From NCBI GenBank assembly GCA_038210495.1, contig JBBQWR010000031.1, positions 1 through 64,000 of the forward strand: a stretch of DNA of 64,000 nucleotides, read 5' to 3'. Below the pieces are notes generated by a model, which was given only the letters and a program-made list of their open reading frames with translations, had not been told where the DNA came from and ran no database searches. This document shows positions 42,675 through 51,918 of this stretch, piece after piece (the stretch's first letter is position 1; every line of letters starts with the position of its first letter). The position numbers and the translations under genes were made by a program. This DNA comes from JBBQWR01 sp038210495 (lineage in GTDB: Bacteria > Planctomycetota > Planctomycetia > Pirellulales > DATAWG01).

Positions 42675-45278
42675 ATGTCGATCTCGCCCATGATGAAGCA
42701 GTATCAGGACGCCAAAGGGGCGTGCGGCGATGCGCTGCTTTTGTTTCGCATGGGAGATTTTTATGAGCTGTTTCACGACGACGCCAAGGTCGCCGCTCGG
42801 GTGCTCGGTCTCGCGCTGACTAGTCGCGACAAAGGCGAAAACGCCACGCCGATGGCCGGCTTTCCGCACCATCAACTGGACAGCTACTTAGGAAAACTGA
42901 TCGCCGCTGGAATGCGGGTCGCGATCTGCGAGCAGATGGAAGACCCGCGCGAGGCCAAGGGAATCGTGCGGCGCGAAGTGACCCGGATCGTCACGCCGGG
43001 AACATTGACGGACGACTCGCTGCTCGACCCGCGGCAGAGCAATTATCTGGCAGCGGTCGTGCCTGGCGCGAGTGTTGGCATGGCGTGGGTCGAGCTTTCG
43101 ACCGGCCGATTCATGGCGGCCAGTTTTCCGCCCGAGCGATTGGCGGATCAATTGGCGCGAATCGATCCGGCCGAATGCCTGATCGCCGATGAAGGCGCCG
43201 CGCCCCTGGAGGCGACGGCCGGCCGGGCGATCATCACCCGCCGACCCGCTTGGGCGTTTGCTCTGCCCACGGCGTCCGAATCGCTTGCGCGGCATTTTGC
43301 CACGCTCAATCTTGAAGGCTTCGGCTTCGATCCGCAAAACGACGGCCCGGCGATCCGCGCCGCCGGGGCAATTCTCGAATATCTGACCGAAACGCAAAAG
43401 AGCTCGCTCGCGCACATCGATCGACTGACCCCCTATCGCCCGGGCCAGTCGTTGGAATTGGACGAATCGACGCGGCGGAGCTTGGAAATCACGCGGACGC
43501 TGCGCGAAGGGCATCGCGACGGATCGCTCCTGGCGGTGCTCGATCGGGCTGTCACGTCGATGGGCTCGCGGTGGCTCGCCGATTGGATCGCCAACCCGCT
43601 GGCTGACGTCGCGGCCATCGATCGCCGGCTCGACGCGGTCGGAGAGTTGGTCGCCGACGCGCGGCTGACTGAAGACCTTCGCCAGCGACTCCAGGGCATC
43701 TACGACCTGGAGCGATTGGTCGGCCGCGTGACGACCGGTCGTGCGACGCCGCGAGATTTGGCCTTCGTCGGCAAGACATTGGCGACATTGCCGGCCGTGA
43801 AGGCGCGACTGACGGCTCGAGGCAGCGAACTGCTGTGCGAGCTTGAATCCAGCATCGATCTCTGCGGAGACCTCCGTGCGAAGCTCGAGACGGCTCTGGT
43901 GGATGATTGCCCGCTCACGAGTCGCGACGGGGGCTTCATGAGGAGCGGCAGCAGCGGGGAACTCGACGCCTTGCGCGAGCTAGCGACCGGCGGCAAGCAA
44001 TGGATTGCCCAGTATCAAGCCAACGAGGTTGCTCGCACGGGCATCCCCAGCCTAAAGGTCGGCTTCAACAAGGTGTTCGGCTACTACTTGGAAATCACGC
44101 ACACGCACGGGGACAAAATTCCCGCGTCGTACATTCGCAAGCAAACGGTCAAAAATGCCGAGCGGTATATCACGCCGGAGTTGAAAGAGTACGAAGAAAA
44201 AGTGCTCACGGCCGACGAGAAGGCCAAGGAACTTGAGTACCGGCTGTTTGTGGAATTGCGGGAGATGACGGCCGTCTGCGCGAAGCGGCTGCAAGCCAAC
44301 GGCGCCGTGCTGGCCCAATTGGATGTGTTGGCTTCCTTGGCGACATTGGCGCGGCAGCGGGGCTATTGCCGGCCAAAATGCGTCGCCGAGCCGGTGCTGA
44401 AAATCGTCGACGGTCGGCATCCCGTGCTCGATGTTCTCGCGCCCGAAGGTTCGTTCGTGCCGAACGACGTATCCTGCGGCCCGGAGGACGGTCTGGTTCT
44501 GCTAATCACCGGGCCAAACATGGCAGGCAAGAGCACCTACATTCGCCAAGTCGCTCTCCTGACGCTGCTCGCGCAGATCGGGAGCTTCGTGCCGGCCAAA
44601 GAAGCCGTGATCGGTGTGGCCGATCGCATCTTCGCTCGCGTTGGCGCGAGCGACGAGCTTTCGCGCGGACAAAGCACGTTCATGGTCGAGATGACCGAGA
44701 CGGCGCGGATCTTGAATTTGGCGACTCCGCGCAGCCTCGTAATTCTCGACGAGATCGGCCGCGGCACGAGCACCTACGATGGCCTGTCGCTGGCTTGGGC
44801 CGTGGTCGAGCATTTGCACGATCGGATCGGCTGCCGAACCTTGTTCGCGACGCATTATCACGAGCTCACCGATCTGTCGCGAACGCTCGTGGACGCGCGA
44901 AATCTCAACGTCGCGGTCCGCGAGTGGGAAGATCAACTCGTGTTTCTGCACAAGATCGTGCCCGGCCCGGCGGATAAGAGTTACGGGATTCATGTCGCTC
45001 GGTTGGCTGGCGTGCCGCGCGAGGTGAACGAAAGGGCGAAAGAGATTCTGGCCCGGCTCGAACAGCGGAACATGGACGACGATGGCAAACCGAAGCTAGG
45101 GCGCCGCGGAGCGACCCGTCGCGCCGGCGATTTGCAACTGACGCTGTTTGCGTCGCGGGAACATCCTCTGCTGGATCAGATTCGCGCGCTGGATCTGCAC
45201 AACACGACGCCGCTTAAGGCTCTGGAACTGCTGGAGCGTTGGAAACGGGAGTTGGCGCCCAGCCCCAATGGAGGATGA
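42675..45278 (+). CDS. mutS: DNA mismatch repair protein MutS
   Basis: An 867-residue mismatch-recognition ATPase. The N-terminal domain includes FRMGDFYELFHDDAK, the mismatch-reading FxE region (Phe-Tyr-Glu). Connector and lever domains follow, the clamp domain holds TGIPSLKVGFNKVFGYYLEI, and the ATPase domain has GPNMAGKSTYIRQVALL (Walker A), LSRGQSTFMVEMTETARIL, VILDEIGRGTSTYDGLS (Walker B) and LFATHYHELTDL. The C-terminal tail ends with PLLDQIRALDLHNTTPL, the usual MutS dimer/beta-clamp-type end. A hairpin with GGGAGC-N4-GCTCCC (42584-42599) lies in the spacer upstream. The next gene begins 67 bp downstream. Confidence 0.97.
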   Translation: MSISPMMKQYQDAKGACGDALLLFRMGDFYELFHDDAKVAARVLGLALTSRDKGENATPMAGFPHHQLDSYLGKLIAAGMRVAICEQMEDPREAKGIVRREVTRIVTPGTLTDDSLLDPRQSNYLAAVVPGASVGMAWVELSTGRFMAASFPPERLADQLARIDPAECLIADEGAAPLEATAGRAIITRRPAWAFALPTASESLARHFATLNLEGFGFDPQNDGPAIRAAGAILEYLTETQKSSLAHIDRLTPYRPGQSLELDESTRRSLEITRTLREGHRDGSLLAVLDRAVTSMGSRWLADWIANPLADVAAIDRRLDAVGELVADARLTEDLRQRLQGIYDLERLVGRVTTGRATPRDLAFVGKTLATLPAVKARLTARGSELLCELESSIDLCGDLRAKLETALVDDCPLTSRDGGFMRSGSSGELDALRELATGGKQWIAQYQANEVARTGIPSLKVGFNKVFGYYLEITHTHGDKIPASYIRKQTVKNAERYITPELKEYEEKVLTADEKAKELEYRLFVELREMTAVCAKRLQANGAVLAQLDVLASLATLARQRGYCRPKCVAEPVLKIVDGRHPVLDVLAPEGSFVPNDVSCGPEDGLVLLITGPNMAGKSTYIRQVALLTLLAQIGSFVPAKEAVIGVADRIFARVGASDELSRGQSTFMVEMTETARILNLATPRSLVILDEIGRGTSTYDGLSLAWAVVEHLHDRIGCRTLFATHYHELTDLSRTLVDARNLNVAVREWEDQLVFLHKIVPGPADKSYGIHVARLAGVPREVNERAKEILARLEQRNMDDDGKPKLGRRGATRRAGDLQLTLFASREHPLLDQIRALDLHNTTPLKALELLERWKRELAPSPNGG

Positions 45279-45345
45279 TGGCGTTGAGTGTATACTTGAC
45301 GATGTTCGATCTCGGCCGCCAGCCATCGTTAGCGTTCTTGGAGCC

Positions 45346-45612
45346 ATGAAGAACCAATTGATTCCGCCGCCGGAGCTTGCCCCACCGAGCATTCGCCATT
45401 TGGCTCCCGACGAGAAAGTTGCGCTCTGGGCACAAATGGTCGACGAGGGAGATCAAATGGTCATCGCCGGCTTGCAAAGGCGGCTCGGTCCCCATGGTGA
45501 CGTCGAAGCGGCATTCTTGGCTTGGCTCGATCGCCGAACGGCCGAACACGATCGAGCTCTGGTGCAAATGCTGAAAACGTTGCACCGCGGGAACCGATCG
45601 CATGGGCAGTAA
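45346..45612 (+). CDS. Small partner protein of a nucleotidyltransferase-like gene
   Basis: An 88-residue protein (MKNQLIPPPELAPPSIRHLAPDEKV) with a predicted helix-rich middle (ALWAQMVDEGDQMVIAGLQRRLG) and a charged C-terminus. A longer frame starting at 45148 overlaps the mutS 3' end and is unlikely to be used. The gene overlaps the next one by 11 bp (45602-45612), a spacing common for toxin-antitoxin pairs. It has no recognised domain; an antitoxin role is inferred from context. Its own Shine-Dalgarno TTGGAG lies 6 bases upstream of the ATG. Confidence 0.6.
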   Translation: MKNQLIPPPELAPPSIRHLAPDEKVALWAQMVDEGDQMVIAGLQRRLGPHGDVEAAFLAWLDRRTAEHDRALVQMLKTLHRGNRSHGQ

Positions 45613-46198
45613 CGCACTTTTGAGCATGCTGCGCCATGGGTGGCTCGCTCTCGATCCCTTGAACATGCCGATGGCGGTCGTTGGTGGATTGGCGCTTTCG
45701 GCTTGGAATCACGCCCGTTATACGCGCGACGCCGATTTGCTGATTGGCGTCGATGAACCGCGTATTGACGAAATATTGGTAGCATTAACTAGCGCCGGAT
45801 TTGATGCTCGACATTCGCCGCCGGTGCTGCAAATCGACCAACAAAAGATTGTTCAGTGGAAGTTCGTTCCGCCCGGTGGCAATTACCCTTTCCAGCTTGA
45901 CGTTTTGCTCGCTATTCCGGGATACCAAGACGATGCACTAGCGCGCCGAGTCAATCAAAGGATTCCGGGTCTCGACCATCCTGTTCAAGTGCTGCGTCCT
46001 GACGACCTAATCCTGATGAAGCTGGCAGCCGGCCGTATCATCGATCGTGCTGACGCAGCCATGTTGCTTCGCGAGAATCGCGACGATATTGAAATGAATT
46101 ATTTACTCGGGTGGATCAAAGGATTGGGACTCGACGGGCCGTTCGCGGAAATCTGGCGAGACGCCTTTCCGGATCAGGCTCTCCCCGAGCTTTCATAA
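45602..46198 (+). CDS. Nucleotidyltransferase-fold protein (AbiEii/DUF1814-like or MNT-like)
   Basis: A 198-residue protein of the nucleotidyltransferase fold. AVVGGLALSAWNHARYTRDADLLI (residues about 24-47) matches the G-G-x-A...R-x-T-x-D-x-D core of the AbiEii/DUF1814-type NTases. QLDVLLAIPGYQDDAL and VLRPDDLILMKLAAGRIIDRAD supply the third acidic residue and the downstream helix. Related proteins act as toxins that modify tRNA, or as their dormant relatives, paired with small antitoxins; the 88-residue gene immediately upstream fits that arrangement. Whether it is a toxin is not known. Confidence 0.7.
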   Translation: MGSNALLSMLRHGWLALDPLNMPMAVVGGLALSAWNHARYTRDADLLIGVDEPRIDEILVALTSAGFDARHSPPVLQIDQQKIVQWKFVPPGGNYPFQLDVLLAIPGYQDDALARRVNQRIPGLDHPVQVLRPDDLILMKLAAGRIIDRADAAMLLRENRDDIEMNYLLGWIKGLGLDGPFAEIWRDAFPDQALPELS

Positions 46199-46230
46199 AA
46201 ACGGGGTAGCCATAGTTTTGTGAGAGCTTC

Positions 46231-47829
46231 TTAATCGGCGTTTGCCTTGGTCAGGATGGCATTCCAAAAATCACGGGCTTGCCGGATTTCTTTGAGCGCC
46301 CCTTCGCGTTTTGCCACGCCATCGAGCTCAATCTCAGCCTGGCGGTCCTTCATCCAATCGACGAAAAATTGCGCCGACGTTTTGCTAATTCGCGGCTCGT
46401 CGCCGATCTCAACGTAGTAAGGCGCGGTCATGGCAAACCGATATGTTTTCGGCGTGTCGGCGACGGCGCGAACCAGAAACCAGCCACTTTTCTCGAACGT
46501 CAGATGCGGCAACTTACCGTTCGCTTTCTGAAAAGCGTCGAGCCGCACTTCGTGGGCGACCCGTCCATCTTGAATCAGTTCCAGGTAGGCAATCTTGTCG
46601 CGCGTCGAAAGCGTTAGCGCAATTTCAACGTCTTTCGTCTGCCCCGCTGAGACTTTGAACACGTGTCCCGGCGGATGACCCTCGACCTCGGGCCGCAGCA
46701 GCGGGCCGTTGGTGATGACCAACTTGCCTTCGCGAAGGCTGGCCCACCAGTTTTCATAGCTGAAGTCGGAGCCACAGAACACATAAGTCCGCCCGTAACC
46801 GGCCGGATTGCCGGTGACGCCAGTGCCGCTACCGGCGACCGGCGGAAGTCGGACACCGCAGTTGAGCAGGTGAAAATAAATCTCCTGCGCGTAGCGTGCC
46901 ACGCCCAGCGGCGGCGCGTATCGCCGTTTGTCGTACGGTCGCTGACCTGCGCCGGCGGGCAACATCCCTTCGCGACCGAATTGCCGATCGATGACGGTCA
47001 CCGCGTCGACTCGACCGAGCGCTACCCAAGTCGGCAGGTCCCAATCGCAGGCCGACTTGGCGATGATCGACACGCCCGATTGCTCGCGGGCCTCGGCCAC
47101 ATGATCTAATGCCGACTGAGATGTTGCTTGCCCAAACGCCTTGAGATCGAGCGGCTTGCTCAAATTCAAATACGCGAGGCTGCCACCCGGCAAGGAATCG
47201 ACGCCGTTGAAGAGTTGAAAAAATCGATCGCCGTCGAATTTAACGAGCGGATCGCGAGGCAGTTCTCGCTTGGTCCATTCGGACTTTGCCGAAGTGAACG
47301 TCGTCAGCGGAACGACGTGCAAATCCTCGGCTTCCATGACGAGCGGCACGTCTTTGTCGCGACGCTCGACATCCAGGTCGCCGGCCCACCAGCCCTCCTT
47401 AGCCAGATTGCAGAATCTCCGCAGTTCGATCAGCTTCGTGTCGTCGGCAAAATGCTCGAGCCGAAAATGGCCCTTCATGTCCAAATATTCAAGCCCCCGC
47501 TCGATCGTGAAGGTATAGGCCCCGATCGGCAGCTTGAGCGGAATCTTTCCGGCGAACACGGCATGATCGGCCCAATTGACGGCGCCGGAAATTTTCAACG
47601 GCTTGCCTGCGGTATTTTGCAAGTGAATTCGACAAGCGATCGGCTCGCCGGAATCCTTGTCAACGACACTCAGTAACAATTGAGCGTCCTCGGCAATCGC
47701 CGCGATGGGTCCGTCGATCGTCAGAATCGCGAACCAGATCGCAACGAAAAATGAGTGAAATTGGAGGCTGACGGGCGGATGCCCCTGAAACACTCGCATA
47801 AAGCTTCCCGCGAGAACATTCGAACGCAT
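46231..47829 (-). CDS. Secreted CehA/McbA-like protein with degenerate metal site
   Basis: A 532-residue exported protein whose signal segment is SLQFHSFFVAIWFAILTIDGPI, starting at 47829 (MRSNVL) or 47799 (MRVFQG). AEDAQLLLSVVDKDSGEPI begins a beta-rich domain. EGWWAGDLDVERRDKDVPLV and AEDLHVVPLTTF correspond to the CehA/McbA PHP-type metallohydrolase core, which normally reads GDLHVHR; here His residues are replaced by Asp and Glu. NCGVRLPPVAGSGTGVTGNPAG and YENWWASLREGKLVITNGPLLRP match the rest of that family. The metal centre seems incomplete, so the protein may be a binding or structural relative of these hydrolases. It is divergent from the DUF502 gene. Confidence 0.75.
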   Translation of the reverse strand: MRSNVLAGSFMRVFQGHPPVSLQFHSFFVAIWFAILTIDGPIAAIAEDAQLLLSVVDKDSGEPIACRIHLQNTAGKPLKISGAVNWADHAVFAGKIPLKLPIGAYTFTIERGLEYLDMKGHFRLEHFADDTKLIELRRFCNLAKEGWWAGDLDVERRDKDVPLVMEAEDLHVVPLTTFTSAKSEWTKRELPRDPLVKFDGDRFFQLFNGVDSLPGGSLAYLNLSKPLDLKAFGQATSQSALDHVAEAREQSGVSIIAKSACDWDLPTWVALGRVDAVTVIDRQFGREGMLPAGAGQRPYDKRRYAPPLGVARYAQEIYFHLLNCGVRLPPVAGSGTGVTGNPAGYGRTYVFCGSDFSYENWWASLREGKLVITNGPLLRPEVEGHPPGHVFKVSAGQTKDVEIALTLSTRDKIAYLELIQDGRVAHEVRLDAFQKANGKLPHLTFEKSGWFLVRAVADTPKTYRFAMTAPYYVEIGDEPRISKTSAQFFVDWMKDRQAEIELDGVAKREGALKEIRQARDFWNAILTKANAD

Positions 47830-47962
47830 TCGTTTAACTCTAGCATTCGCTAGGCGACTGTGCCTTGCCCCATTGGAAGTCCTCATAAAAACCGCCTCGC
47901 CGGGTGGCCGGGGCTCGTGTGGCCGCTTGTCACCCCGGACTGGATCGGAAAGACTACAAGCT

Positions 47963-48874
47963 ATGCCCGACGAAACCCCGACGCTTCCCACCGCCGCTCC
48001 GCCCATTCGCCCGCGGCCTTTTCGCCGAGCCGTGCTCCGCGGGTTGGCGCTCATCCTGCCGCCGATTCTCACGATCGTAATTTTCGTCTGGATCTTCAAC
48101 ACGATCGAAGCGTATGTGCTCCAGCCCGTCACCAATTGGAGCCGGACCGCCATCGTGTGGTACGTCTGGGACGTTCGCGAACCGCACGACGCGAATCCCC
48201 AACAGACATCGCTCGAAATCGATGGCCATGCGTACCTCCGCCTGCGGAGCGGCGAATATATTCCGCAGTACGTGGCCGACGCGCTGCGACCCAAGCCGCT
48301 GCCCGACAATGCCGGCGCCGCGTTTCAGGCATTTGTCGACACCGAGTATCTCAAGCGGGTGATCGTGCTGCCGGTTTTCTTAATCCTGTTCGTCAGCATG
48401 CTGTATCTGCTCGGAAAGCTCTTCGCGGCCGGATTGGGCGGCGTCTTCGATGGCATCCTCTGCCGGCTGCCGCTGATCAAGAGCGTCTATGGCTCGGTGA
48501 AAAAAGTGACCGACTTGGTTTTCGTCGAGGATCGCGTCGAGTTCAGCCGCGTCGTCGCGATCGAATTTCCCCGCCCGGGCTGCTGGACCGTCGGGTTCGT
48601 GACCAGCGAGGGAATGCTCGACATCGCCCATGCCGCGGGAGAGCCCTGCGTGAATGTCGCCGTGCTGGGGTCGCCCGCGCCTTTCACGGGCAATGTCGTC
48701 ACCGTGCCCAAGCGAGCGGCGCACGATCTGAATCTCACGATCGACGAGGCCTTGCAGTTCTTTATTTCTTGCGGCGTCGTCGTGCCGGCACGAGAACTCC
48801 GCAGCCGCATGGCGCCGCGCGGCGCCGTGAGCGGAAGCGAACTGGCGACCAAAGCCGATGGCGGCCCCTCATGA
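47963..48874 (+). CDS. DUF502 family membrane protein
   Basis: A 303-residue protein beginning MPDETPTLPTAAPPIRPRPF. Two membrane helices frame the DUF502 core: ALILPPILTIVIFVWIFNTI and IVLPVFLILFVSMLYLLGKL. The cytoplasmic end has the conserved LPLIKSVYGSVKKVTDLVF and VVAIEFPRPGCWTVGFVT, followed by VVTVPKRAAHDLNLTIDEALQFFISCGVVVP. DUF502 proteins are widespread membrane proteins of uncertain role, sometimes near cell-division or cell-wall genes. The ATG of hemC overlaps its stop codon (ATGA, 48871-48874), so the two genes are translationally coupled. An ATG at 47873 would give a longer frame but lacks a clear ribosome binding site. Confidence 0.85.
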   Translation: MPDETPTLPTAAPPIRPRPFRRAVLRGLALILPPILTIVIFVWIFNTIEAYVLQPVTNWSRTAIVWYVWDVREPHDANPQQTSLEIDGHAYLRLRSGEYIPQYVADALRPKPLPDNAGAAFQAFVDTEYLKRVIVLPVFLILFVSMLYLLGKLFAAGLGGVFDGILCRLPLIKSVYGSVKKVTDLVFVEDRVEFSRVVAIEFPRPGCWTVGFVTSEGMLDIAHAAGEPCVNVAVLGSPAPFTGNVVTVPKRAAHDLNLTIDEALQFFISCGVVVPARELRSRMAPRGAVSGSELATKADGGPS

Positions 48875-49809
48875 GCGAATCGCAACGTGCGGCCCGAAAG
48901 CCGATCTGTATCGGCACGCGGTCCAGTCCGCTTGCTCGTTGGCAGGCCGAGTGGGTCGCCAATCAACTCAAAGGTTATGGTCACACCGTCGAACTCGTTT
49001 CGATCGCGACGCAAGGCGATGTCGATCGCCGACTGGCAATCAGCGAGATTGGCGGCCTGGGACTCTTCACGAAGGAATTGCAACGAGCCCTGCTCGACGG
49101 GCGGATCGACGTCGCCGTGCACAGCCTCAAGGACCTGCCAACAGATGTTGTCCCGGGGCTGTCAATCGCCGCGACTCCGCCGCGCGAATCGCCGTTCGAC
49201 GCGCTCGTCGCACGCGATGTCCAATCGCTCGACGAACTTCCCGCCGGCGCGCGGATCGGCACCGGCAGTCTGCGCCGCCAGAGTCAACTGCTGCACGCTC
49301 GACCGGATCTCGTCATGGCGCCGATTCGAGGCAACGTCGACACGCGGCTCCGCAAATTGGTCGAAGGCGAATTCGACGCGATCGTGCTGGCCGAGGCCGG
49401 ACTGAACCGACTGAGCCTGAGCCAACACATCACGCAGATATTAGCCCCGCCGCAATTCCTGCCAGCGGTGGGACAAGGCGTCTTGGGCCTTGAGACGCGC
49501 GACGACTCGCCGATCCGCGAGACCCTTACGCAATTGAACCACGCGCCCTCCCTAGCCGCCGCCACGGCGGAACGCTCGTTCTTGGCCGCGCTGGCCGGCG
49601 GTTGCCTCGCGCCGATCGGCGGCTGGGCCCGCGAGATCGAATCTGGCCAACTGCAAATCGACGGCGTCGTGCTGAGCCGCGACGGAACCGTCCGTCTCGC
49701 GGACCACGAAACGGGCGCCATCTCCGCCGCGCGCGAACTCGGCGCCTGTCTAGCCCGTAAACTATTAAATCGGGGCGCGGGCGACCTGATTCAGGCAGCG
49801 CGGGCTTGA
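48871..49809 (+). CDS. hemC: Hydroxymethylbilane synthase (porphobilinogen deaminase)
   Basis: A 312-residue enzyme that links four porphobilinogens into hydroxymethylbilane for haem and related tetrapyrroles. IGTRSSPLARWQAEWVANQL is the N-terminal domain start; DVAVHSLKDLPTDV and IGTGSLRRQSQLLHARPDL give the active-site Asp and Arg residues; GNVDTRLRKLVEGEFDAIVLAEAGLNRL is domain 2. The dipyrromethane cofactor Cys is in LAGGCLAPIGG near the C-terminus. It starts with an ATGA overlap with the DUF502 gene; a much longer frame upstream is rejected because it runs through DUF502 in another frame. hemA/hemB are not in the window. Confidence 0.95.
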   Translation: MSESQRAARKPICIGTRSSPLARWQAEWVANQLKGYGHTVELVSIATQGDVDRRLAISEIGGLGLFTKELQRALLDGRIDVAVHSLKDLPTDVVPGLSIAATPPRESPFDALVARDVQSLDELPAGARIGTGSLRRQSQLLHARPDLVMAPIRGNVDTRLRKLVEGEFDAIVLAEAGLNRLSLSQHITQILAPPQFLPAVGQGVLGLETRDDSPIRETLTQLNHAPSLAAATAERSFLAALAGGCLAPIGGWAREIESGQLQIDGVVLSRDGTVRLADHETGAISAARELGACLARKLLNRGAGDLIQAARA

Positions 49810-49985
49810 ATTTTCAGCCGCTTGGCATTTCCGCGCTTCGCCGGGAAATATCAACGTGTCTTTCGCACTCAAAGGCCCTGAAAATGTGCGAATTGCCGCC
49901 GATTCGTCGCCCGCATCTACCCTACCCAATGGCGTGCTTCTATGATGGGGGGTAGGGGTATTTAGTTTACTCGGAGGAGATTTTG

Positions 49986-50618
49986 ATGAGCATCAAAGTT
50001 TTGGTTGCCGACGATCATGAGGTCGTGCGTCATGGACTAGCCAGTTTATTGAACGGCTCGGACATTAAGATCGTGGCCGAAGCCAAGGATGGCGACGAAG
50101 CGGTTCAGATGGCTCGCAAGCATCGCCCGCACGTGGTGCTGTTGGATATTCGCATGCCGCAGTCGGACGGCTTGGACGCTTTGGAGCGACTCCGCACGGA
50201 ATTGCACGAGGCCAAAGTCGTCGTGCTTTCAACCTACGACAATCCGACCTACGTGGCTCGCGCGGTCGCGCTCGGAGCGAGCGACTACGTATTGAAGGGT
50301 TCGAGTCGACAGGAGCTCATCACGGCGATCACGGCGGCCGCCAAGGGAGAATCTCCCTCGCGCGTCGGCGAAATGCGTCGGATCTCCACCGCAATGGCCA
50401 CGCGACAAGCGACCGGCGACAGCGACGTGCCGCTAACCAATCGCGAGACCCAGGTGCTAAGGCACATCGCCCTGGGCCTCAGCAACAAGGAAATCGGCCG
50501 CTCGCTCTCGATCAGCATCGAGACCGTCAAGGAACACGTGCAGAACATTCTCCGCAAGATCGCCGTCAGCGACCGCACCCAAGCCGCCGTCTGGGCCGTC
50601 CGCAAAGGCCTCGTGTGA
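49986..50618 (+). CDS. NarL/FixJ family response regulator
   Basis: A 210-residue two-component regulator. The receiver begins SIKVLVADDHEVVRHGLASLL, with the phospho-accepting Asp in HVVLLDIRMPQSDGLDAL and the conserved Lys in YVLKGSSRQEL. The output domain PLTNRETQVLRHIALGLSNKEIGRSLSI is a LuxR-type HTH, ending with KEHVQNILRKIAVSDRTQAAVW. GGAGGA (49974-49979) lies just upstream of the ATG. No histidine kinase is adjacent, so the sensor is encoded elsewhere. The gene is monocistronic: a terminator follows at 50726-50764. A purine/T-rich run (TGGGGGGTAGGGGTATTTAG) lies upstream of the start, possibly the promoter region. Confidence 0.9.
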   Translation: MSIKVLVADDHEVVRHGLASLLNGSDIKIVAEAKDGDEAVQMARKHRPHVVLLDIRMPQSDGLDALERLRTELHEAKVVVLSTYDNPTYVARAVALGASDYVLKGSSRQELITAITAAAKGESPSRVGEMRRISTAMATRQATGDSDVPLTNRETQVLRHIALGLSNKEIGRSLSISIETVKEHVQNILRKIAVSDRTQAAVWAVRKGLV

Positions 50619-51010
50619 GAGGCGAAGTCGGGAGACGGGAGTTGACGACCGATGCGAAGCATCGTAGAGCCGCGCACCAAGTAAGCGGGGAGTGGTCGTC
50701 ACCTCGCCACGAATCAAAAACCTTCAAGCCGGCCGCGAAAAGCAATCGCGACGCCGGCTTTTTTCGTCTGCGCCCAACGCCAACCCGAAGCGTTAGCGAG
50801 GCAGCGTATGCGATTATCGCGAGCGTCCGGATGAAACTCAGTTCGCCTTGCGATCTTGATCGGCAAAAATACCGCCAGAACAGGCACTCCGAATATTGAC
50901 CGCCGTCGCAGGCCTCCGACTACAATAGCCGACTGGCGCATGTGGCCCCTGCCCGTCTTGGGACGATTCCGCCGGCAGGGCTAGCGACCGCGAATCCTGG
51001 AGAGCCATCG
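50619..51010. other. Spacer with terminator and two recurrent motifs
   Basis: The spacer begins with GTCGGGAGACGGGAGTTGACGA (50628-50650), a motif similar to the one around 3907-4000. GAGCCGCGCACCAAGTAAGCG (about 50666-50687) belongs to the motif family at 27787 and 61975. The intrinsic terminator at 50726-50764 follows. The last 240 bases hold no gene I can support. Confidence 0.5.
50726..50764 (+). terminator. Intrinsic terminator after the response regulator gene
   Basis: AAGCCGGC (50726-50733) pairs with GCCGGCTT (50753-50760), extended by an inner CGCG pair, and is followed by TTTTT up to 50764. It sits 108 bases after the regulator's stop codon. Confidence 0.8.
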
Positions 51011-51892
51011 ATGGACAACGGGTATTACTATAGCCGCGACGGTCAGCGTTTTGGTCCCGTGCCCGTCGGGCAATTGCGACAACTAGCCGCAGCCGGTCAG
51101 CTTCGGCCGACCGACTTGATCTGGACTCAGGGGATGCCCACCTGGGAACCGGCGTCCAAAGCCCAAGGCCTGTTTCCCGCCGGCGCCGCCGCGTCCGCAC
51201 AGGCCTCGCCGCCGCAGCCCTCCGAGCCGCCGCCGCATCCCACCGGGACGTCGGGAACTCGCACCGCCGGCGACAACGCCCGACAACTGGGCGCCCAGGC
51301 CAAAGAAGCCGCCGTCGCCGCCGGTACGGACGCCCTCAAAGCGCTCAAGGCCCTGCTGCGCAACCCCGTGGGTGGCATGCGCGAGGCCTTTGATCTCCTC
51401 GGCCCCGGCCGGGCGATGGTCGTCGGCATCGTCTTCGCCGTCATGTTCTACGTCTGCGTGCTGATCGGCGCCCGGATCATGTTCGGCCCGATCATCGGCC
51501 ACTTCAGCCACGGCGAGGGATTCGGACTGTATCTGCGTTTGGCGTTCCTGGCCCTCGTGCCGATCGGAACCGCGATCGGCGGTTGTGCCGCCACTCGGGC
51601 GATTTTCAAAGGCCAAGGAGACGTCAAGTCAGACATCTTCATCGCCGGCGCCTCGCTGCTGCCGGCCGGCGTCGGCATTCTGCTCATGGCCCTGCTCGGC
51701 CTATTGAACGCCGAAATCTCGACGGTCGTGATGATCTTCGCCTTCACGACCGCCATCCTAATGCTCTACAGCGGCTGCACGACGATCCAAAAAATCCCCG
51801 AAGCCGCCACGACCCTCGCCGTCCCCCTCATGCTCGCCGCCGACTTCATCGTGCTGGAAATCATCATCAAATCGATGGCCAGCCCGCTGTAG
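51011..51892 (+). CDS. GYF_2-domain membrane protein, unknown function
   Basis: A 293-residue protein. The N-terminal MDNGYYYSRDGQRFGPVPVGQLRQLAAAGQLRPTDLIWTQGM is a GYF_2 (DUF4339) domain with its YYYxRxGxxxGP and W-Q-x-G-M signature, normally a cytoplasmic protein-interaction module. A Pro/Ala-rich linker and an Ala/Lys-rich helix (AAVAAGTDALKALKALL) lead to five or so membrane helices (for example MVVGIVFAVMFYVCVLIGA and LAVPLMLAADFIVLEIII). GGAG lies just upstream of the ATG (50999-51002). Many planctomycetes encode several such fusions; the membrane part may be a small transporter or scaffold. No function is assigned. Confidence 0.8.
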   Translation: MDNGYYYSRDGQRFGPVPVGQLRQLAAAGQLRPTDLIWTQGMPTWEPASKAQGLFPAGAAASAQASPPQPSEPPPHPTGTSGTRTAGDNARQLGAQAKEAAVAAGTDALKALKALLRNPVGGMREAFDLLGPGRAMVVGIVFAVMFYVCVLIGARIMFGPIIGHFSHGEGFGLYLRLAFLALVPIGTAIGGCAATRAIFKGQGDVKSDIFIAGASLLPAGVGILLMALLGLLNAEISTVVMIFAFTTAILMLYSGCTTIQKIPEAATTLAVPLMLAADFIVLEIIIKSMASPL

Positions 51893-51918
51893 CACAGGCT
51901 TCCAGCCTATGTTGCCGT

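Noticed and set aside
47860..48870. Long in-frame upstream extension of hemC
   Set aside because: It runs through the DUF502 gene in another frame; hemC starts at 48871 with an ATGA overlap and a clean N-terminal domain.
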